The notes under the pieces are model-generated. The model ran no database searches, was not told where the DNA came from, and was given only the letters and a program-made list of their open reading frames with translations. 17,391 bases of DNA from the NCBI GenBank assembly GCA_945965245.1, contig CAMFNC010000076.1, positions 1 to 17,391 on the forward strand, read 5' to 3'. The DNA comes from an uncultured Porphyromonas sp. (lineage in GTDB: Bacteria > Bacteroidota > Bacteroidia > Bacteroidales > Porphyromonadaceae). A program made the translations under genes and the position numbers. Positions 1 through 5,121 of the stretch are shown here, piece after piece. Each line of letters opens with the position of its first letter. The first letter of the stretch is position 1.

Positions 1-26
1 TTATGCGACCTCTGAGGGTGCCAAAA

Positions 27-104
27 TTTATGTATAAAATGAATTTAATTTATGCATAAATTGCGCGCGGTTTATGCATAAAATAAAATCAAATTGTGTA
101 CAAA
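27..104. promoter_or_regulatory. Phased palindrome array, putative operator
   Basis: Three copies of the 12-bp palindrome TTTATGCATAAA lie at 27-38 (one change, TTTATGTATAAA), 49-60 and 71-82 (both perfect). Their starts are exactly 22 bp apart, about two helical turns. A degenerate fourth copy, ATTGTGTACAAA at 93-104, matches 8 of 12 positions and keeps the same 22-bp phase. Such spacing places binding sites on one face of the DNA and suggests cooperative binding of a dimeric regulator. The array is about 160 bp upstream of the nfeD-like gene, so it may instead serve a gene beyond the left edge. The regulator is not identifiable. Confidence 0.55.
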
Positions 105-192
105 GTTTTTCCGCATGTCACATTCTCCTCTATTTTCAGCCTCAATACCACATGCTTTTATATCGAATTCAAGTAAAAAGAAATTCGTTTTA

Positions 193-236
193 TCTCCTAA
201 GCGTGTCGGATATTAGGAGAATATCACTTATATTTG
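193..236 (+). promoter_or_regulatory. Promoter of nfeD-qmcA operon with inverted repeat
   Basis: TATATTTG at 229-236 is a perfect match to the Bacteroidota -7 element TAnnTTTG and would start transcription near 243, about 20 nt before the ATG at 265. No good TTTG is seen at the -33 position. Instead an 8-bp perfect inverted repeat, TCTCCTAA (193-200) and TTAGGAGA (213-220) with a 12-nt spacer, covers that place. It has no following T-run, so it looks more like an operator than a terminator. Confidence 0.5.
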
Positions 237-264
237 ATAAGTAACTTTAATTGAAAATCATATT

Positions 265-723
265 ATGGAATCTCTCTCCGATTTACTCACTTGGCAATTT
301 TGGTTGATTGCTGCCGTCATTCTTTTCATTTTGGAGATTTTTACCCCCGGCTTTTTGTTAGCATGTTTCGGCTTATCGGCCATTATCAGTGTATTGCCGG
401 CAGCATTAGGACTCTCTCCCGGATGGTCTTTACTCACGTTTTCCATCTGTTCGGTTCTTTCGCTCTGGTTGCTCCGTCCGCTCGTTATCCGACTTTCTGC
501 CCGCCCCGAAGTGCATACCAATGCCGATGCCCTTATCGGCAAGGAAGTACGTGTGGTGGAAGCCATTGATGCCACACAAAATACCGGCACGGTAAAAGTG
601 GATGGAGAGGTGTGGACAGCCAAAAACCACGATGCCAACGATTATGCCGTGCTCGGCGAAGGTACCTTGGTGCGCATTTGCAAGCGGAAAGGACTGATAC
701 TCTATGTGGAACGAATTATTTAA
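265..723 (+). CDS. NfeD-like membrane protein (short form)
   Basis: A 152-residue protein with two or three hydrophobic segments in residues 10-76, followed by a soluble C-terminal domain (about 88-150) of the small beta-barrel OB-fold type seen in the short NfeD family (NADALIGKEVRVVEAI, then NTGTVKVDGEVWTAK). These proteins sit next to SPFH/stomatin-like genes and are thought to act with them in organising membrane microdomains; a direct biochemical role is not settled. The partner gene follows 19 nt downstream on the same strand, so the two very likely share an mRNA. No protease domain of the long NfeD form is present. The ATG at 265 fits the hydrophobic N-terminus and the promoter upstream. 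The family call is firm, the exact function is not. Confidence 0.88.
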   Translation: MESLSDLLTWQFWLIAAVILFILEIFTPGFLLACFGLSAIISVLPAALGLSPGWSLLTFSICSVLSLWLLRPLVIRLSARPEVHTNADALIGKEVRVVEAIDATQNTGTVKVDGEVWTAKNHDANDYAVLGEGTLVRICKRKGLILYVERII

Positions 724-742
724 TTATTAAAGCTATAAAAAT

Positions 743-1735
743 ATGAACTCCATGATTATTGTTTTGGCTATTGTAGCCATCTTAGCCATTACCATTGTAT
801 CCAAGGGGCTGCGCATTGTGCAGCAGTCACAAACCGTTATTATAGAGCGACTTGGTAAGTATTATCGCACGCTCAATTCCGGTATAAATATCATTATCCC
901 GTTTATTGACCGTCCGCGTTCCATTCGCTGGCGATATAACATATCGGGAGCCAATGGCGAAACGTATGTACGCTTTACGGAAATAACTCGCATTGACCTG
1001 CGCGAAACCGTCTATGATTTCTCACGCCAGAGTGTGATTACCCGTGACAATGTGGTTACGGAAATCAATGCAATCCTCTATTTCCAAATCGTGGACCCAA
1101 TCTCTGCCGTATATGAAATCTCCAACCTGCCCGATGCTATCGAAAAGCTCACACAGACCAGCTTGCGTAACGTAATCGGCGAAATGGATTTGGATCAGAC
1201 TCTTACCAGCCGCGATACTATCAATAATAAGTTGCGAGCTATTTTGGACGAGGCCACCAATAAGTGGGGTGTCAAGGTTAATCGTGTAGAATTGCAAGAC
1301 ATCAATCCACCTCGTGATATTCGCGATGCCATGGAAAAACAGATGCGCGCCGAACGCGACAAGCGTGCTCAAATCCTCCAGGCCGAAGGTCAGAAAGAAG
1401 CTCTTATCCGCGAGTCTGAGGGTAGAATGCAGGAGTCTATCAACCATGCCGAGGGTGAACGTCAGGCGCAGGTATTGCATGCCAAAGCACAAGCCGAAGC
1501 TAAGATTTTGGTGGCACAAGCCGAAGCCAAAGCTATCGAAGAAATAGCCATAGCGGTCAAAGATACCGGAGCCAGCCCCACACAGTATTTGGTGGCTATG
1601 CGCTATCTGCAATCTCTGGAAGCCATGACCGATGGCAAAGACAATAAGACGGTATTTATGCCTTATGAGGCCACCGGTATTTTAAGTTCTTTGGGCGGTA
1701 TCAAAGAAATTTCCAACGTAATCAAGGGAAACTGA
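743..1735 (+). CDS. qmcA: SPFH/band 7 protein (QmcA/paraslipin type)
   Basis: A 330-residue protein with an N-terminal membrane anchor (residues 4-20), an SPFH/band 7 domain (about 25-190, including VITRDNVVTEINAILYFQI and the TSLRNVIGEMDLDQTLTSRD block) and a long Ala/Glu/Gln-rich coiled coil (about 197-270). The C-terminus ends with an FMPYEATGILSSLGG segment. Such proteins oligomerise at the membrane and are linked to membrane quality control; QmcA is the enterobacterial relative. Between the first and second SPFH strands (about 62-84) it carries extra residues relative to the E. coli protein as I recall it, which I believe is common in Bacteroidales. The nfeD-like gene directly upstream is the usual partner. 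The stop codon lies inside a small hairpin followed by T5, a likely weak terminator. Confidence 0.9.
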   Translation: MNSMIIVLAIVAILAITIVSKGLRIVQQSQTVIIERLGKYYRTLNSGINIIIPFIDRPRSIRWRYNISGANGETYVRFTEITRIDLRETVYDFSRQSVITRDNVVTEINAILYFQIVDPISAVYEISNLPDAIEKLTQTSLRNVIGEMDLDQTLTSRDTINNKLRAILDEATNKWGVKVNRVELQDINPPRDIRDAMEKQMRAERDKRAQILQAEGQKEALIRESEGRMQESINHAEGERQAQVLHAKAQAEAKILVAQAEAKAIEEIAIAVKDTGASPTQYLVAMRYLQSLEAMTDGKDNKTVFMPYEATGILSSLGGIKEISNVIKGN

Positions 1736-1747
1736 TTTCCCGTTTTT
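1726..1747 (+). terminator. Weak hairpin terminator after qmcA
   Basis: GGGAAA (1726-1731) pairs with TTTCCC (1736-1741) across a 4-nt loop and is followed by G and five T residues. The stem is only 6 bp and includes the qmcA stop codon, so termination may be partial. Confidence 0.4.
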
Positions 1748-1779
1748 ACGTGAAATCGATATGAGAATTGGGTGTGCTT

Positions 1780-1956
1780 CAGAGGGTTAAACCCCTCCGG
1801 CGGGGTGGTATCGCGTAGTAATAATGTGGTTCGTGATGTTTGCGCCACATACCACCTCCGTCACATTTCGCCCTTCGTGCTTCATGTGCCACCTCCTCGA
1901 AAGAAGGAATTTGCTTACGCATGAAACTTGCTTATGCCCGTTCGCTTAAGTCGAAC
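1780..1956. repeat. Degenerate structured intergenic repeat
   Basis: No gene is seen between 1748 and 2021. The stretch holds ACCCC/GGGGT pairing around 1790-1806, an imperfect 10-bp inverted repeat GGGGTGGTAT (1802-1811) with ATACCACCTC (1849-1858, one G-T pair), two CCACCTCC blocks (1852-1859, 1889-1896), two near-identical 10-mers TTGCTTACGC (1911-1920) and TTGCTTATGC (1928-1937) 17 bp apart, and GTTCG/CGAAC arms at 1940-1956. This resembles the CCACCTCC-rich palindromic repeats common between Bacteroidales genes, but decayed. That likeness is from memory. Confidence 0.4.
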
Positions 1957-1974
1957 TTGCGTTAATTTACATCG

Positions 1975-2009
1975 GCCCCATGCAGCCACTGAACTGCGTG
2001 GGGCTTTTT
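1975..2009 (+). terminator. Strong terminator-like hairpin before pgeF
   Basis: GCCCCATGCAG (1975-1985) pairs with CTGCGTGGGGC (1994-2004) over an 8-nt loop with a single G-T pair, followed by TTTTT (2005-2009). It has every mark of a Rho-independent terminator. It ends only 12 nt before the pgeF start codon and more than 230 nt after the qmcA stop. It therefore either ends qmcA read-through transcripts or a small RNA from 1750-1975, or acts as an attenuator in the pgeF leader. Confidence 0.7.
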
Positions 2010-2021
2010 ATCGGATTGATA

Positions 2022-2843
2022 ATGATACCGCAAACAGACTTTTCCCTTCCGCTGATAACTTATCAGGATTTTTGGACTGCATGGGGGCGTCGATCCTATG
2101 CTTTCAGCACCACCCGACATGGTGGTTGCAGTGTGGGAAATTACGCCACTCTCAATTGCACCTCATACACCGGCGATAATCCGGCACACGTGGCGCAGAA
2201 CCTCCTTACGCTTGGGTGTCATCTTCCTTGCTCGCCTTGTAGCTTTGTTATTCCCACACAAACGCATGGCATAGATTGTAGGACAATAGAAGATGATTTT
2301 GGGCAGTTGTCCCCCTCCGAACAGAAAAAAGCTTTGCAGGGTGTGGATGCGCTGATTACAGCCCTGCCAGAAGTTTGTCTTTGCATCTCCACTGCTGACT
2401 GCATTCCCATCCTTTTATATGATTTTCATCATCATGCCATCGGTGTGGCTCATGCCGGATGGCGTGGCACAGTAAGTAGAATTATAAGCCATACCTTACG
2501 TCAGATGCAGCATACATGGGGCACATCCGGCAGTGATGTGGCAGCAGTCATAGGGCCGGGTATATCTTTGGAGGCCTTTGAAATTGGCATGGAGGTTTAC
2601 GAGGTTTTCGAACAGGCGGATTTCTGTATGAAACAAATATCCCGATGGCACCCCGATAAACAGAAATACCACATAGACCTTCCGGAAGCCAATCGGCAGC
2701 AACTTCTTGACTTCGGTATACCGAACGACCACATATATATGAGTGGTATCTGCACCCATACGCAGCACCGGGATTTCTTTTCCGCTCGCCGTCTGGGTAT
2801 CTGCTCCGGGCGCATCCTTTCGGGTATCATGCTCCTGCCGTAG
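2022..2843 (+). CDS. pgeF: Peptidoglycan editing factor / laccase-domain enzyme
   Basis: A 273-residue member of the YfiH/YlmD (DUF152, copper-oxidase-4) family. Key residues are visible: FSTRHGG near 28-34, THG with His82, ADC with Cys127, HAGWRG with His144, and a C-terminal CTHTQHRDFFSARR block (244-257); the His-Cys-His set is the metal-binding active site of the family. The E. coli homologue corrects peptidoglycan precursors that took up L-Ser instead of L-Ala, and other homologues act as purine nucleoside phosphorylases or adenosine deaminases; which applies here cannot be told. The protein is predicted cytosolic. I chose the ATG at 2022; an in-frame ATG at 1980 lies inside the terminator hairpin and would add 14 poorly conserved residues. 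It is followed by the ribosomal operon and is near the mur genes. Confidence 0.9.
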   Translation: MIPQTDFSLPLITYQDFWTAWGRRSYAFSTTRHGGCSVGNYATLNCTSYTGDNPAHVAQNLLTLGCHLPCSPCSFVIPTQTHGIDCRTIEDDFGQLSPSEQKKALQGVDALITALPEVCLCISTADCIPILLYDFHHHAIGVAHAGWRGTVSRIISHTLRQMQHTWGTSGSDVAAVIGPGISLEAFEIGMEVYEVFEQADFCMKQISRWHPDKQKYHIDLPEANRQQLLDFGIPNDHIYMSGICTHTQHRDFFSARRLGICSGRILSGIMLLP

Positions 2844-2915
2844 CTTAGCCGGCCATAAAAGGAAAGATCTTTGTGAGTAAATTATAATAAGGAGGGTGAA
2901 ATCAAAAAAAAATCG

Positions 2916-2923
2916 TACATTTG
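2916..2923 (+). promoter_or_regulatory. -7 promoter element of the rpsF operon
   Basis: TACATTTG matches the Bacteroidota -7 consensus TAnnTTTG exactly, followed by C. Transcription would begin near 2930, giving an AT-rich leader of about 32 nt before rpsF. A clear -33 TTTG at the expected distance is not seen; the nearest TTTG (2870-2873) is too far away. Confidence 0.6.
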
Positions 2924-2961
2924 CAGCCGTTATTTAACTAACTCATAATAATTAAACGACA

Positions 2962-3312
2962 ATGAACAATTACGAAACCGTTTTCATTTTAACTCCCGTT
3001 TTGTCTGAACCTCAGATGAAGGAAGCGGTAGAAAAGTTCACAGACCTCCTCCGCAAAGAAGGTGCTGAAATTGTGAACGAAGAAAATTGGGGTCTCAAGA
3101 AATTGGCCTATCCCATTGATAAGAAATCTACCGGTTTCTATCACTTTGTTGAGTTCAAGGCAGAACCCTCTGTGATTGCTACGCTCGAAACGAACTATCG
3201 TCGTGACGAACGCATTATCCGCTTCTTGACCTTCCGTCAGGATAAATTTGCTGCCGAATATGCAGCCAAAAGAAGAGGTCTGAAACAACAGTCTAACAAC
3301 GAACAGAACTAA
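2962..3312 (+). CDS. rpsF: Ribosomal protein bS6
   Basis: A 116-residue 30S ribosomal subunit protein. It begins MNNYETVFILTPVLSE, the standard bS6 start, with ENWGLKKLAYPIDKKSTGFYH at 47-67 and a RRDERIIRFLTFR block near 90-102, ending in a short basic and polar tail. bS6 binds the 16S rRNA central domain as a heterodimer with bS18, the product of the next gene 5 nt downstream. It heads the three-gene operon rpsF-rpsR-rplI and has its own promoter. No Shine-Dalgarno sequence precedes the ATG, typical of the phylum. Confidence 0.97.
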   Translation: MNNYETVFILTPVLSEPQMKEAVEKFTDLLRKEGAEIVNEENWGLKKLAYPIDKKSTGFYHFVEFKAEPSVIATLETNYRRDERIIRFLTFRQDKFAAEYAAKRRGLKQQSNNEQN

Positions 3313-3317
3313 CAACA

Positions 3318-3584
3318 ATGGTACAGAAATCAGAAATCCGCTACTTGACTCCGCTGTCTGTAGATAGCAAAAAGAAAAAATACTGCCGCTTCAAAAAAGC
3401 CGGTATCAAGTATATTGATTACAAAGACCCTGAATTTTTGAAGAAGTTCCTCAACGAGCAAGGTAAAATCCTGCCTCGTCGTATCACCGGTACTTCACTC
3501 AAATTCCAACGTCGTGTAGCTCAAGCCGTTAAACGTGCTCGTCACTTGGCTTTGCTGCCCTTCGTAACAGACAACATGAAATAA
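3318..3584 (+). CDS. rpsR: Ribosomal protein bS18
   Basis: An 88-residue basic protein of the small ribosomal subunit. The diagnostic parts are KKYCRFKKAGIKYIDYKD (20-37) and GKILPRRITGTSLKFQRRVA (51-70), followed by KRARHLALLPF near the C-terminus. It forms a dimer with bS6 on 16S rRNA. It sits between rpsF and rplI without terminators, so the three are co-transcribed. The start at 3318 gives the normal family length plus a short N-terminal stretch. Confidence 0.97.
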   Translation: MVQKSEIRYLTPLSVDSKKKKYCRFKKAGIKYIDYKDPEFLKKFLNEQGKILPRRITGTSLKFQRRVAQAVKRARHLALLPFVTDNMK

Positions 3585-3592
3585 TTTAACCT

Positions 3593-3598
3593 AAGGAG
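3593..3598 (+). promoter_or_regulatory. Shine-Dalgarno-like site before rplI
   Basis: AAGGAG lies 9 nt before the rplI ATG. It is notable because the other starts in this window lack such a site and most Bacteroidota genes do not use one; it could raise rplI translation or be chance. Confidence 0.4.
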
Positions 3599-3607
3599 AG
3601 ACAGAAT

Positions 3608-4129
3608 ATGCAAGTTATTTTGAAAGAAGACATCATCAATCTTGGTTATAAAGATGATATTGTCACTGTAAAAGACGGTTATGGCCGCAACTTTCTAATC
3701 CCCCAAGGTAAAGCCGTTATCGCTACGGAATCCGCCAAGAAAGTATTGGCAGAAAATCTGAAGCAACGTGCTCATAAGATTGCCGAAATCAAACGTCAGG
3801 CCGAAGCTAAAGCTGCCGAAATGAACGGCATTAGCTTGGAAATCGTGGCCAAGACCAGCTCTACCGGTACAATCTTTGGCTCTGTGTCCAACATCCAGAT
3901 TGCCGAAGAATTGGCTAAGAAAGGCTTCGAAATCGATCGTAAGGTTATTGTGGTCAAAGGGACTGTAAAGGAAGTGGGCGAATATATGGCTCACGTTCGT
4001 CTGCACAAGGACGTAACCGTGGATGTTCCTTTCAAGGTTATTTCTGAAAATGTTCAGGAAGTAAACCAAGCACCCGTGGCAGAAGAAGCTCCTGCCGCAG
4101 AAGAAGTAAAAGCAGAATCAGCCGAATAA
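3608..4129 (+). CDS. rplI: Ribosomal protein bL9
   Basis: A 173-residue 50S subunit protein. The N-terminal 23S-rRNA-binding domain is clear (MQVILKEDIINLGYKDDIV, GYGRNFLIPQGKA near 24-36), followed by the long connecting helix rich in Lys/Ala/Glu (about 43-75) and the C-terminal domain (about 76-150, with GTIFGSVSNIQIAEEL). It ends with an acidic Ala/Glu/Pro tail of about 20 residues (APVAEEAPAAEEVKAESAE), longer than the 149-residue E. coli protein. It closes the rpsF-rpsR-rplI operon and is followed by a strong hairpin. Confidence 0.97.
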   Translation: MQVILKEDIINLGYKDDIVTVKDGYGRNFLIPQGKAVIATESAKKVLAENLKQRAHKIAEIKRQAEAKAAEMNGISLEIVAKTSSTGTIFGSVSNIQIAEELAKKGFEIDRKVIVVKGTVKEVGEYMAHVRLHKDVTVDVPFKVISENVQEVNQAPVAEEAPAAEEVKAESAE

Positions 4130-4155
4130 GTCGCATTCTACTAATTTATAACCGA

Positions 4156-4199
4156 GAGGCTGTGTCGAAAATTTTTGTTTCGGCGCAGCCTCTTGATTT
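4156..4199 (+). terminator. Hairpin terminator of the ribosomal operon
   Basis: A 15-bp stem, GAGGCTGTGTCGAAA (4156-4170) with TTTCGGCGCAGCCTC (4178-4192), has two G-T pairs and a 7-nt T-rich loop, followed by TTGATTTG. It separates the ribosomal genes from the cell-division genes, so ftsL needs its own promoter. A loose -7 match, TATCTTCG at 4263-4270, is the only candidate seen. Confidence 0.75.
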
Positions 4200-4317
4200 G
4201 TAAGCCTTCCTCATGCTTCGGTTCACTTTGCAATTATATATGTCCTCTATACAAATAATTACTATCTTCGCATAAAGAACCGACCGCGCGTCGTTCGAAT
4301 CGGAATAAAGCCCTTAT

Positions 4318-5121
4318 ATGCCTTCATTTGATTCTTATAACAATATATCAACCGAACCAGAAGATGATGCTCTGTCTTCCGATTCGGCATCATCGTTTTC
4401 TTCCCGGAAGCCACAGACGGAGCATTCGATACCAGTCCGGGAAGAAGACCGTTATTGGGAAGAATTGTCGGATGTTTATGGAGATTTAGATGATGAGCCG
4501 GATACTGATCTGTTTGAACAACCGGATGAAGCAGATGAACCGAAAGAAATCGGCTGTCTTGGAGAGGAGGTTTCGGAGGAAGAAGAGCACTCTTGGGATG
4601 AAATGAACACCGAACCCAATTATTCGGAAGAACCAGAAGTAATCTCAGCATTACATCAGGAGGATTGGACGGCAGAGGAGGAAAGTGATTCGGAAGAAAC
4701 GCCGGAAAATGTGATTGCGGAGGAGATTCCGTCCACAGAAATGCCGCATGATGAGGAGGCAGACCTGAAAAACAGGAAAATAAACCCTGCTTCGGTTTGG
4801 CGTCTTTTAGGTGAAGGGGTGGCCAATAAAGCTTGGTTTCAAAAAAATCTGGCTTTGTTATTGTTAATAGGCGGTTTATTCTTTTTCAATATTTACAGAC
4901 GCTATCAGTTTATCAATCAAATCAAGGAGATAGACCGACTGGAAAAGGTGCTCCAAGATATTCGATTTAGAGCACTTTTCAAATCAAGCGAGGTGACCTC
5001 TACCAGTCAGAAACTGAATATTGAACGTGCTGTGCAGCGCGAAGGTCTTGGATTGGAGCCTTCGGAGCAACCTCCGTATGTTATTTACAGCGGCCCTATG
5101 CCGCAAGAAGATGAGCAATAA
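4318..5121 (+). CDS. ftsL: FtsL-like divisome protein with long acidic N-terminus
   Basis: A 267-residue protein whose last 115 residues match the Bacteroidota FtsL-like family: NPASVWRLLGEGVANKAWF (156-174), one membrane helix (about 177-193), then a short coiled coil (IKEIDRLEKVLQDIRFRALFK as two turns of heptads, 202-222) and the closing PPYVIYS. FtsL is a bitopic divisome protein that works with FtsB and FtsQ to activate FtsW-FtsI. Residues 1-150, facing the cytoplasm, are unusual: 53 Asp/Glu against 5 Lys/Arg, Ser- and Pro-rich, no obvious fold, and likely disordered. Most family members are near 110-130 residues as I recall. The position directly before ftsI, with overlap, supports the call. 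A start downstream near the membrane helix cannot be excluded: in-frame ATGs occur at residues 96 and 142. Confidence 0.8.
   Translation: MPSFDSYNNISTEPEDDALSSDSASSFSSRKPQTEHSIPVREEDRYWEELSDVYGDLDDEPDTDLFEQPDEADEPKEIGCLGEEVSEEEEHSWDEMNTEPNYSEEPEVISALHQEDWTAEEESDSEETPENVIAEEIPSTEMPHDEEADLKNRKINPASVWRLLGEGVANKAWFQKNLALLLLIGGLFFFNIYRRYQFINQIKEIDRLEKVLQDIRFRALFKSSEVTSTSQKLNIERAVQREGLGLEPSEQPPYVIYSGPMPQEDEQ

Noticed and set aside
164..191. CGAATT/AATTCG hairpin followed by TTTT as a terminator
   Set aside because: The 6-bp AT-rich stem is too weak and no upstream plus-strand gene is visible to end here.
1980..2021. Upstream ATG for pgeF giving 14 extra residues
   Set aside because: The ATG is inside the 5' arm of the terminator hairpin and the added residues do not resemble the family start; the ATG at 2022 is preferred.
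2924..2961. S6:S18-binding leader RNA before rpsF
   Set aside because: A CCG is present, but the short AT-rich leader shows no convincing stem with the paired GGC expected of that motif.
5021..5110. Longer start for ftsI well inside ftsL
   Set aside because: It would place 30 unrelated residues before the normal short cytoplasmic tail; starts at 5111 or 5126 fit the family.
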